Positions 7,678 through 14,534 of a stretch of 18,437 nucleotides of DNA are shown piece after piece. The position numbers and the translations under genes were made by a program. The notes under the pieces were generated by a model. That model was given only the letters and a program-made list of their open reading frames with translations, made no database searches and had not been told where the DNA came from. The DNA is taken from positions 1 through 18,437 of the forward strand of contig WQST01000024.1 of assembly GCA_009787745.1 (NCBI GenBank), read 5' to 3'. Positions within the stretch are counted from its first letter, which is position 1, and each line of letters opens with the position of its first letter. Source of the DNA: Lachnospiraceae bacterium (lineage in GTDB: Bacteria > Bacillota > Clostridia > Lachnospirales > Lachnospiraceae).

Positions 7678-7706
7678 TTGACAATGTAAAGATTCAATGA
7701 TACAAT
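7678..7706 (+). promoter_or_regulatory. sigma-A promoter of the tetR-flavoprotein operon
   Basis: A consensus -35 TTGACA (7678-7683) and -10 TACAAT (7701-7706) are separated by 17 bases, 33 bases upstream of the tetR start. This is the best promoter match in the window. Confidence 0.88.
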
Positions 7707-7714
7707 CTTTACAT
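7684..7714. promoter_or_regulatory. palindromic operator overlapping the tetR promoter
   Basis: Perfect 11-bp inverted arms, ATGTAAAGATT (7684-7694) and AATCTTTACAT (7704-7714), flank a nine-base spacer. The element covers the promoter spacer and -10 box, so a bound dimer would block RNA polymerase. A further partial copy of one half-site, GTAAGATT (7717-7724), follows. Position and symmetry fit autoregulation by the adjacent TetR protein. Confidence 0.82.
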
Positions 7715-7738
7715 CGGTAAGATTGGAGGGATCGTTTA

Positions 7739-8332
7739 ATGCCTGATATGTCATATCATCATGGAGATTTACGAACCGCAATGATTGAAAAAGGCGTTGA
7801 GATGATTAATGAGCAAGGCGTAAATGCACTTTCTTTAAGAAAGTTGGCAGCAGCGTGCGGTGTCAGCCATGCGGCACCATACAGCCATTTTTCAAATAAA
7901 GATGAGTTGTTTACGGCAATTCAGAAGCATATAACGGATAAATTCGTAACCGTGTTAAGTGAATCGTTGATTGGTATGGATACGCTCGACGGTTTGCAAA
8001 ACATGGGATGCGCTTATGTAATGTTCTTCGTTCATAATCCGCAATATTTTCATTTCACATTTAACCGCATGGGTATTCATATTGATTTTACTGAAATCCC
8101 AAGCGGATACGAACCCTTTGAATTATACAGAAACAATATATCTCAAATCCTAAGTAAAATTAACTACCCCCAAGAGTTATGGATAAAGACTATCCTGACT
8201 CACTGGGCATTTGTTCATGGATTAGCTTCAATTGCTATAATGAACGGTATAAACAATGCCGGCGAATGGGAAGAAAGGGTTCATGATTTATTATCCAAAT
8301 CATATTTTTTAGGAGGTAATCAGTGTGGCTGA
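7739..8332 (+). CDS. TetR/AcrR-family transcriptional regulator (WHG-type C-terminal domain)
   Basis: This 197-residue repressor-like protein starts with YHHGDLR and has a TetR helix-turn-helix at about 32-52 (SLRKLAAACGVS, then PYSHFSNKDELF). Its C-terminal ligand domain resembles the WHG group, including TILTHWAFVHGLAS. It probably represses its own operon through the palindrome at 7684-7714 and releases it on binding an unknown small molecule. GGAGGG precedes the ATG by about ten bases. Its end overlaps the next gene by eight bases, and AGGAGGT inside its 3' end serves that gene. Confidence 0.9.
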   Translation: MPDMSYHHGDLRTAMIEKGVEMINEQGVNALSLRKLAAACGVSHAAPYSHFSNKDELFTAIQKHITDKFVTVLSESLIGMDTLDGLQNMGCAYVMFFVHNPQYFHFTFNRMGIHIDFTEIPSGYEPFELYRNNISQILSKINYPQELWIKTILTHWAFVHGLASIAIMNGINNAGEWEERVHDLLSKSYFLGGNQCG

Positions 8333-8822
8333 TATACTAATTGTGCATGACATTGACATTAAAGGGCTTGATTTAGACAAAGATAAGTACGCCATTTTCC
8401 AAGCAAGCCGGGAAGTTAAGCCCTGTGTGGGTTGCTTCGGATGTTGGTTAAAAACACCGGGTAAATGTGTGATAAAAGATAGCGATAGTGATTTTGCGGC
8501 GACAATACCTCATATGCAAGAGGTTATCGTTATAAGCCAACTTACTTTTGGCGGTTTATCCCCCAATATTAAAGCTGTGTTTGACCGTAGCATCGGTTTT
8601 ATTCTTCCGTTTTTTTGTAGCATTGACGGAGAAATGCACCATCAACAAAGGTATGCAAAACGTCCAAGTCTAAGGTATTTGCTATATGCAAAAAATATTT
8701 CAGATGAAGAAAAAGCCACCGCACAAAAATTGGTTAAAGCAAACGCCCTTAACCTAGGTGCGGATAATTATTCCATTGAATTTTATGATTCCGCGGCGAA
8801 ATTGTTGGAGGGTTTGAAATGA
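8325..8822 (+). CDS. flavodoxin-fold protein with cysteine cluster, lacking the FMN loop
   Basis: This 165-residue protein resembles the NADPH-dependent FMN reductase/iron-sulfur flavoprotein family. It carries PCVGCFGCWLKTPGKC (33-48), with cysteines in C-X2-C-X2-C-X7-C order, and later a FGG..P.IKAVFDRSIG region typical of the family. It lacks the usual N-terminal GSPR..GNT phosphate-binding loop and is correspondingly short at that end. It may therefore bind flavin weakly or only with a partner. It begins at GTG 8325, seven bases after AGGAGGT, and ends in an ATGA overlap with the next flavodoxin-fold gene. The cysteines could bind a cluster or act in thiol chemistry; this is inference. 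Confidence 0.72.
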   Translation: MADILIVHDIDIKGLDLDKDKYAIFQASREVKPCVGCFGCWLKTPGKCVIKDSDSDFAATIPHMQEVIVISQLTFGGLSPNIKAVFDRSIGFILPFFCSIDGEMHHQQRYAKRPSLRYLLYAKNISDEEKATAQKLVKANALNLGADNYSIEFYDSAAKLLEGLK

Positions 8823-9439
8823 AAATTTTACTTATTAACGGAAGCCCCAAAAGCAGCATTAGCTCAAGTGAACTGTTGATAAACGCTCTGTCTGAACAGT
8901 TAGGGAGTTCGAATGAGTACGTCACCATAAGGGCAATGGGTTTAAGTAAGCAAGAGTTTCTCGATGGGTTTACGGGGGTTGATGCGGCTGTCGTTGTGTT
9001 TCCTCTGTATGTTGATGGAATACCGTCGCACTTGCTTCGCTTGCTGTATGAATCTAAAGACGAATTAAAGCACATAGCCCCCAATGTTGTTATTTATGCC
9101 ATTGCGAACAATGGTTTCTATGAAGGGGAGCAGAACACATTGGCACTAAACATGATGCGGCATTTTTGCAATTCGGCCGATGTGCAATGGGGGCAAGGGT
9201 TGGGCATTGGCGCCGGCGGTATGCTTAGCGCTGCGCCCATAGGTGCCGGTCCGCTTAAAAATATTGGCGCCGCCTTGAAATCTTTTTCACATAATATAAA
9301 TAATAAAATTTCAAAGGATAACTTATTTGCGCAACCTAATTTCCCCAAACTACTGTATAAATTATGTGTACATTTGGTATGGAGACAGTCAGCGCGAAAT
9401 AACGGGCTGAAAAGAAAGGATTTATATAAACGGCTTTAA
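8819..9439 (+). CDS. NAD(P)H-dependent FMN oxidoreductase, flavodoxin fold
   Basis: This 206-residue protein has the classical start of the family, a beta strand followed by NGSPKSSISSS (7-17) as the FMN phosphate loop. The second flavin segment PLYVDGIPS follows mid-protein, and GIGAGGML comes later. It lacks the cysteine cluster of the preceding protein. The two genes overlap at ATGA, so they are made together and could form a heteromeric enzyme. Likely chemistry is NAD(P)H-driven reduction of a quinone, nitro or other electrophilic compound. The physiological substrate is unknown; the TetR ligand may be related to it. Confidence 0.78.
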   Translation: MKILLINGSPKSSISSSELLINALSEQLGSSNEYVTIRAMGLSKQEFLDGFTGVDAAVVVFPLYVDGIPSHLLRLLYESKDELKHIAPNVVIYAIANNGFYEGEQNTLALNMMRHFCNSADVQWGQGLGIGAGGMLSAAPIGAGPLKNIGAALKSFSHNINNKISKDNLFAQPNFPKLLYKLCVHLVWRQSARNNGLKRKDLYKRL

Positions 9440-9452
9440 CTTTATTATATGG

Positions 9453-9482
9453 GTATAAAGTCAAAAAGAAATGTTAATACTT
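9453..9482 (+). promoter_or_regulatory. candidate sigma-G/sigma-F promoter of the spoVAE unit
   Basis: GTATA (9453-9457) and AATACTT (9476-9482) are separated by 18 bases, close to the forespore sigma-G pattern. The 10-mer TGTTAATACT (9472-9481) is identical to the one upstream of spoVAA, and lies a similar distance from its start codon. Confidence 0.5.
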
Positions 9483-9522
9483 ATATTGTTCAGAAACCCT
9501 TATTCATTAAAAGGAGAACCGT

Positions 9523-9741
9523 ATGGAGTATGAAAACATTCCTTTAGGGCTTGCTCTGGGGCTTGCCGCCAATACCGCCGCATCTGCCGCTTATGGTGAG
9601 ATGAGTGATTTTGAACGGCAAATGATTATTACGGAAGCGGAAACGATAACTAATAAAGTGCGGATGGAAGATTTGATTAATCGGATCGGAAATACCTGTA
9701 TGAAAGATGGAGTCAGAGGGAAGAATGATAAATTTTATTAA
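9523..9741 (+). CDS. small protein of unknown function upstream of spoVAE
   Basis: This 72-residue protein begins with an Ala/Leu-rich stretch (IPLGLALGLAANTAASAAYG, about 5-24) and continues as a charged helical region containing MSDFERQMIITEA and KVRMEDLINRIG. The opening is moderately hydrophobic but interrupted by Asn, so it is not a convincing signal peptide or membrane segment. The overall pattern resembles short clostridial hypothetical proteins that I recall from other genomes; no function is known to me. AAGGAG (9511-9516) lies six bases before the ATG. Its 3' end overlaps spoVAE by 17 bases, so it should be coexpressed with it, probably in the forespore. Confidence 0.68.
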   Translation: MEYENIPLGLALGLAANTAASAAYGEMSDFERQMIITEAETITNKVRMEDLINRIGNTCMKDGVRGKNDKFY

Positions 9742-10081
9742 CGCGTTTTGGGTCGGCGGGTTGATTTGCGTAGCAATTCAGATTTTAATGGATAAAACCA
9801 AACTGATGCCGGGGCGAATTATGGTTATGCTGGTTTGTTTGGGAGCGGTTATCAGCTTTTTTAATTGGTATGAACCGTTTATTGAATTCGCCGGAGCAGG
9901 AGCGACAGTTCCGCTTCTGGGATTTGGGCATGTCCTTATGAAGGGGGTCAAAGAAGCGGTTAACAGCGACGGTTTTATGGGTCTGTTCTCGGGAGGTTTT
10001 AAAGCCGGGGCGGTCGGATGCGGCGCGGCGCTTATCTTTGGCTACTTAGCGGGGGTAGTTTTCAGGCCGAAAATGAAGTAA
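9725..10081 (+). CDS. spoVAE: stage V sporulation protein AE
   Basis: This 118-residue membrane protein matches SpoVAE, part of the SpoVA dipicolinate channel of the forespore inner membrane. The family region FAGAGATVPLLGFGHVL is clearly recognisable, with hydrophobic segments near 5-22, 33-50, about 59-75 and 95-112. I start at ATG 9725, preceded by AGAGGGAAGA; an in-frame ATG 18 bases earlier has no ribosome binding site. It normally follows spoVAC and spoVAD, but here it follows a small unknown gene and two flavoprotein genes. Confidence 0.88.
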   Translation: MINFINAFWVGGLICVAIQILMDKTKLMPGRIMVMLVCLGAVISFFNWYEPFIEFAGAGATVPLLGFGHVLMKGVKEAVNSDGFMGLFSGGFKAGAVGCGAALIFGYLAGVVFRPKMK

Positions 10082-10114
10082 CGGAAATCCTTGTTAATAT
10101 TTTACAAAAAGTCC

Positions 10115-10143
10115 TTGACGAGTTCAAACTTTTTCCTTAATAT
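10115..10143 (+). promoter_or_regulatory. sigma-A promoter of the uracil permease gene
   Basis: TTGACG (10115-10120) and TAATAT (10138-10143) lie 17 bases apart. The predicted start is near 10150, at the edge of the palindrome that follows. Confidence 0.8.
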
Positions 10144-10175
10144 TATGTGAGGCACGATTTTGTGCCGAATATTAA
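10137..10175. promoter_or_regulatory. nested palindrome at the uraA transcription start
   Basis: An inner repeat GGCAC/GTGCC (10151-10155 with 10162-10166) has a six-base loop. An outer repeat TTAATATT/AATATTAA (10137-10144 with 10168-10175) spans the -10 box on one side and runs into the AAGGAGG ribosome binding site on the other. It may be an operator or a small leader hairpin. I see no PyrR-type leader, purine riboswitch or intrinsic terminator here. Confidence 0.5.
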
Positions 10176-10187
10176 GGAGGAGAATGT

Positions 10188-11514
10188 ATGAGTAAGCAAC
10201 TTAATAACTCCAAAGGAGATTTGCATTCCGATGGAGTGATGGATGCCGGGCAGTTGGGAATACCCAAAATGACGCTGCTTGGCGCACAACATATGTTTGC
10301 AATGTTTGGAGCAACAGTTCTTGTACCTGCTTTAACCGGTTTAAATGTATCAACGACATTATTATTCGCCGGACTGTGTACACTGTTGTTCCATTTTTTA
10401 TCTAAAGGGATGGTGCCGATTTTTCTGGGTTCATCTTTTGCTTTCTTAGCCGGATATTGGGCGATTGCCCCTAACGGTGAAGCGCACCTGCTTCCATATG
10501 CCGGTTTCGGTGTTGTTTTCGCGGGGCTGGTTTACTTAATCATTGCCGCGTTCATCAAAACATACGGCGCAGCTAAAGTCATGCGTTTCTTCCCCCCGAT
10601 CGTAACAGGGCCGATTATTATTGCGATTGGTTTGAATTTGTCGTCGATTGCCATAAATAGTGCTTCGGCTAATTGGGGATTGGCACTTTTGGCTATTGTA
10701 ACGATTATCGTTTGTAATATCTGGGGTAAAGGCATGATTCAAGATTATTCCGCTTATTCTGGGCGTAATCATATCCTATGCCGCCGCAGGCGTGACGGGG
10801 AATGTTGATTGGAATCCTGTTAGTGAAGCGGCTTGGATTGGCTTACCGATTCACTGGAATATGACCGTGTTTTCCTTATTCGGCAATGTCGATACAGCAC
10901 TTTTAATAACAGCTGTTATTACTATTATGCCGATTGCTTTTGCGACAATTGTTGAACATATCGGCGACATGTCGGCGATTTCATCGACCGTCGGGAAAAA
11001 TTATATCAAAGAGCCGGGTTTGCATAGGACTTTGACAGGTGATGGTTTGGCGTCAATCGTTGCGGCTTTATTCGGCGCTCCCGCGAACACGACTTACAGT
11101 GAAAATACGGGCGTTCTTAATTTAACGAGAGTCTTTGACCCGCGTGTAATTCGTATTGGTGCTTGTTTTGCGATATTCTTTGCGTTCTCACCGAAGCTTG
11201 GGGCGGTGATTTCCTGTATTCCGGTTGCAACAATGGGTGGTGTTTCGTTAGTTTTATATGGTATGATCGCCGCTGTCGGTGTCCTGAATGTGGTTGAACA
11301 CAATGTAGACTTTACGAAGAGCAGAAATGTAATTGTCGCGGCTTTGATTCTGGTTCTTTCGATTGGCATTAATTATAGTGCCGCGGGGGCGATAGCATTT
11401 GAGATCGGCGGAATGACTATCAGCTTATCAGGTTTAGCAACGGGAGCGCTCGTCGGAATCATAATGAACGCAATTTTACCCGGCAAAGACTATCAGTTTG
11501 ACGATAGTAAGTGA
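10188..11514 (+). pseudogene. uraA: uracil permease, frame split by one extra base
   Basis: This NCS2-family proton-coupled uracil importer is interrupted. The first frame runs from ATG 10188 to a stop at 10806-10808; the remaining protein reads in the next frame to 11514. Reading ..GKGMI, skipping one base near 10740, then KIIPLILGVIISY restores a continuous 441-residue protein, the normal family length. The uracil-specific Glu motifs IVEHIGDM and TTYSENTG are intact in the second part. AAGGAGG precedes the start. No slippery sequence or stop-codon context suggests programmed frameshifting. It is either a recent mutation or a sequencing/assembly error. The clean promoter, terminator and uninterrupted remainder show little decay. 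Confidence 0.85.
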
Positions 11515-11537
11515 TAAATAATAAGATACACGGTAAC

Positions 11538-11572
11538 AGGGGGACGGTTCATGCGAGAACCGTCCCCTTTTT
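11538..11572 (+). terminator. intrinsic terminator after uraA
   Basis: GGGGACGGTTC (11540-11550) pairs with GAACCGTCCCC (11557-11567) around a six-base loop, followed by TTTTT. The stem is long and GC-rich. The GGGGACGGTTC/GAACCGTCCCC palindrome resembles dispersed intergenic palindromes I recall from clostridial and Peptococcaceae genomes, so it may be a repeat recruited as a terminator. Confidence 0.85.
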
Positions 11573-11674
11573 GGCGAAGTTATTTATCTTACAAAAATTT
11601 TACGTAAATATGATATTACAATTTACAATCGCTTGCTAAACTTAGGTCATTATCAATGATAGGAGCTTATTTTT

Positions 11675-13462
11675 ATGCAAAACACCGTTCGGATTGAAGA
11701 TTATTTTAGTTTATTTGCCAAAACAGATGAAGAAAAATTAAAAATGATCATAAAGTTTGAAGCCATAAAACCCGTATATCAACCCATCGTATCTTTAAAA
11801 GACGGGCAAATTTATGGATATGAAGCACTTAGCAGAATTTCTGATGAAGCGCTCAAAATGAATATAGAACAACTATTTAAAACAGCCGATAAGATTAACC
11901 GCGCCTGGGAACTGGAATCATTATGCCGTGACAAAGCGATGAAGCATTCAACATTAATGTGTTCAGGAAAAAAGCTTTTCCTGAATGTTAATCCCAATAT
12001 TATTCATGATGAAAAATTTAAAGAGGGTTTTACGAAAGATCGCCTGACCAAATATCAACTCGATATTAATAATATTATTTTCGAGATTACGGAAAGAACC
12101 GCCATCATGGACAGTAAAGTCTTTTTAGAGGCGATTGAACACTATCGGGAGCAAAACTATGGGATTGCCATTGATGATGTCGGCGCAGGTTATTCGGGGC
12201 TAAATGCCATTGCGAATGTACGCCCCCACTTATTAAAGCTGGACATACACCTAATCAGGGATATCGATAAGGATGAAACCAAACGGCTGTTATGTAAAGC
12301 AATGGTTGATTTTTGCCAAAGTGCCGATATTTTGTTGGTCGCCGAAGGGGTCGAAACCGAGGATGAATTAGAAACACTGATTAAGCTGAATATAGATTTC
12401 GCACAGGGTTATTTCTTAGGGATTCCGTGCAGTTCATTTTCGGAAATAGCACCTGAAAAAGTCGAATTGATTCAAAAATATAACACGAAAAGGTATCAGG
12501 AAAAAATAAAGAGTTCAATTTATCCTATTATCGGGCATTTATCGAAACCGGGCTATATTTTTTCTCCTGATGAAAAAGCGGAAGCGGTTTATGATAAAGT
12601 ACGGCTTAATCCCACCATTACCGAGTTTACGGTCATTGAAAATGAAATTGCTTTAGGTTTTATGACCAGAGCAACTTTGCTGGAAATTTTCGGCGGCAGG
12701 TATGGGCATAGCCTTAATTATAAAAAAGTGATGCGGGAAATCATGATGAAGGATTTTCTGAGAGTCAATTATCAAATACCGATTGATCAAGTTTCCAAAC
12801 TTGCGATGCAAAGACCGTATGCATATTTATACAGCCCGATTGTCGTCGAACAAGACGGTAAATATGCGGGAATTGTTACGATTAAAGATTTGCTTACTAC
12901 TTGTACCGAAATAGAAGTGGATACCGCCATGCACTCTAATCCTTTAACGGGTCTGCCGGGTAACTTACAGATCGAGAAGGAAATCGTAAGCCGTATTTTT
13001 GGCGATACTCCTTATTGTATAACATATTATGATATTGATAATTTTAAAGCTTATAATGATGCTTACGGTTTTCAAAATGGGGATCTGATGTTGGCGATGA
13101 CTGCGGATATTATGAAGGCTTGTGCAAAACGGGGTGAGTTTATTGGTCATATCGGCGGCGACGACTTCATCGTTATCGGCGATTATCATGATGGGGAAGA
13201 GTATTGTCAAACGGTTATTGATGAGTTTGAAGCCAATGTTATTTCTTTATACCGCGAAGATGATGTAAAAAATGGCTATATTATTTCCAAAAACAGGAGC
13301 GGCATAACCGAGAATTTCCCCATTGCAACCGTATCGATAGCCGGGGTTTCTAATAAATACAGTAAAGAAGCGTATCAAACAATTGATAGATTTTCACATG
13401 ATGTCGCACAGCTTAAAAAGAAATGTAAGAAGCAGGAGGGGAATTATTTTGAGATTATATAG
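11675..13462 (+). CDS. cyclic-di-GMP protein: EAL - CBS pair - GGDDF
   Basis: This 595-residue protein appears soluble, with no membrane segment. The N-terminal EAL phosphodiesterase domain (about 25-270) keeps its motifs: Glu50-Ala-Leu, Asn106, Glu137, Asp167-Asp168, Lys188, Glu224 and Gln244, so c-di-GMP hydrolysis is likely. A CBS pair (about 280-412) may sense adenine nucleotides. The C-terminal GGDEF-type domain (about 420-585) has NPLTGLPGN and DIDNFK, but its signature is GGDDF (494-498). No RxxD inhibitory site is seen upstream, so cyclase activity is uncertain; it may bind GTP and regulate the EAL domain. AGGAG (11661-11665) lies nine bases before ATG. It stands alone, between the uraA terminator and a convergent gene. 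Confidence 0.9.
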   Translation: MQNTVRIEDYFSLFAKTDEEKLKMIIKFEAIKPVYQPIVSLKDGQIYGYEALSRISDEALKMNIEQLFKTADKINRAWELESLCRDKAMKHSTLMCSGKKLFLNVNPNIIHDEKFKEGFTKDRLTKYQLDINNIIFEITERTAIMDSKVFLEAIEHYREQNYGIAIDDVGAGYSGLNAIANVRPHLLKLDIHLIRDIDKDETKRLLCKAMVDFCQSADILLVAEGVETEDELETLIKLNIDFAQGYFLGIPCSSFSEIAPEKVELIQKYNTKRYQEKIKSSIYPIIGHLSKPGYIFSPDEKAEAVYDKVRLNPTITEFTVIENEIALGFMTRATLLEIFGGRYGHSLNYKKVMREIMMKDFLRVNYQIPIDQVSKLAMQRPYAYLYSPIVVEQDGKYAGIVTIKDLLTTCTEIEVDTAMHSNPLTGLPGNLQIEKEIVSRIFGDTPYCITYYDIDNFKAYNDAYGFQNGDLMLAMTADIMKACAKRGEFIGHIGGDDFIVIGDYHDGEEYCQTVIDEFEANVISLYREDDVKNGYIISKNRSGITENFPIATVSIAGVSNKYSKEAYQTIDRFSHDVAQLKKKCKKQEGNYFEII

Positions 13463-13486
13463 ATATAGGGGGTTATGATTGTTTCA

Positions 13487-13554
13487 TGTTATTCTGAGCC
13501 GCAGATGAAGAATTTCAGTTAAGCTAACTGAAAGAACAAAAGCGTATACTTTTG
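13487..13554. repeat. degenerate intergenic repeat with two short hairpins
   Basis: TTATTCTGAGCCGCAGATG (from 13489) then AAGAATTTC resembles a degraded copy of the widespread ATTCTGAGCGNAGCGAAGAATCT intergenic motif. It is followed by a 9-bp inverted repeat (TTTCAGTTA at 13513-13521 with TAACTGAAA at 13525-13533) and CAAAAG/CTTTTG (13537-13542 with 13549-13554). The region separates two convergent genes. The second hairpin might act as a weak terminator, but no strong T-tract is present. Confidence 0.45.
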
Positions 13555-13581
13555 GGGATTTATTATCGGCTAATTTATCTT

Positions 13582-14394
13582 TTACTTAGATTGTAATTCC
13601 TCAAGCTGTTTGCGAAGTGCTTCAAGTTCAGCGTCTTTTTCCGCAATGGCGGTATCTTTTTCCGCAACAACGACTTGCCACTTTTCGCGTTCTTTACGCC
13701 TGGCATTTCCAAGGGCTGATGCTTCATTATGCCTTGCGCGTTCACGTAAACGTTCCAGTTCCTTGAACTCATCAGTTGCCGATACACTACGATATGCTTT
13801 GATTGCTTGTTCCACTTCCGTAACCCCCATTTCTTCAATTTCCTTTAACCGTTCTTCGGTGTCAGCGTTAAATAAGGAGAGCCATAATTGCAATTTATCA
13901 TCTTTGGAGATGGTCTTAGGTACTTTCGGTAATTCAAAATAAATCATGCGGAACTTATCTGTTAGTGGTTCATACCGCTTTACTTCAAGAGCCATAAATT
14001 CAGAATGAAATTCCTTGCACATGAATAACTTAAAGGCAATAATACTGATTACTATTGTACGAGGTAAATCAATATATTCACCGCCTTCTTTGAGAGCGGT
14101 AGAATACTCACGCGCCCAGTAATACAAGGAGCGTTCGGGATAGTCGCCTTCATTGGCGACTTGAATCTCTAAGTCAACTATTTGATCATTTACTGTCATG
14201 TTAATATCAAGCCGACAGAACTTATCCCCCATTGCTTCAGGTGTGATTTCGGGATTGGTAACCTTAAATTTCTTAATACTATTATATGGTATTTCGAGTA
14301 GTACCGCGACAAGTTTTTTCAGTAAATTTTTATTGCGTGAGAATACGAGCTTAAAAAGTATGTCATTCTGAAACGTATATTCGAGTTTTGTCAT
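13582..14394 (-). CDS. Rpn/PD-(D/E)XK nuclease family transposase-like protein
   Basis: This 270-residue protein matches the PD-(D/E)XK nuclease family (PDDEXK_2 / Rpn), often annotated as a putative transposase and linked to recombination-promoting nucleases. The N terminus (FQNDILFKLVFS) fits the family, and the catalytic core is visible as RLDIN with Asp63 and DLEIQV with Glu76 and Gln78. A coiled-coil-like acidic/basic C-terminal region (about 200-270) ends in repeated AEKDA and LEAL heptads. The ATG at 14394 has AGGTG about nine bases upstream. A perfect -10 TATAAT lies on the minus strand at 14422-14427, with no good -35. No terminal inverted repeats or target duplications were found, so there is no sign of a complete mobile element. 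Confidence 0.85.
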   Translation of the reverse strand: MTKLEYTFQNDILFKLVFSRNKNLLKKLVAVLLEIPYNSIKKFKVTNPEITPEAMGDKFCRLDINMTVNDQIVDLEIQVANEGDYPERSLYYWAREYSTALKEGGEYIDLPRTIVISIIAFKLFMCKEFHSEFMALEVKRYEPLTDKFRMIYFELPKVPKTISKDDKLQLWLSLFNADTEERLKEIEEMGVTEVEQAIKAYRSVSATDEFKELERLRERARHNEASALGNARRKEREKWQVVVAEKDTAIAEKDAELEALRKQLEELQSK

Positions 14395-14534
14395 TTATTT
14401 ATGCACCTGCCTTATACTGCTATTATATCACGCTTTCAAGAAAAATCACACAAAATTTTAAATTTCACCGAAAACGAAAATACAATCTGACAGGACACAA
14501 AAATATTGTAATCTTTATTTTGAGAATGAAACCA

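Noticed and set aside
9440..9461. ACTTTAT/ATAAAGT inverted repeat as a terminator after the flavoprotein genes
   Set aside because: The stem is only seven A/T pairs and is followed by an A-rich rather than T-rich stretch. It overlaps the candidate forespore -35.
10144..10187. PyrR-type attenuator or purine riboswitch before uraA
   Set aside because: The leader is only about 40 bases and has neither the conserved PyrR loop nor a terminator/antiterminator pair.
10735..10745. Programmed ribosomal frameshift in uraA
   Set aside because: No slippery heptamer, rare codon, stop codon or stimulatory structure is visible, and permeases of this family are not known to use recoding.
13582..14394. Complete insertion sequence around the Rpn-type gene
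   Set aside because: No terminal inverted repeats or target-site duplication could be found on either side.
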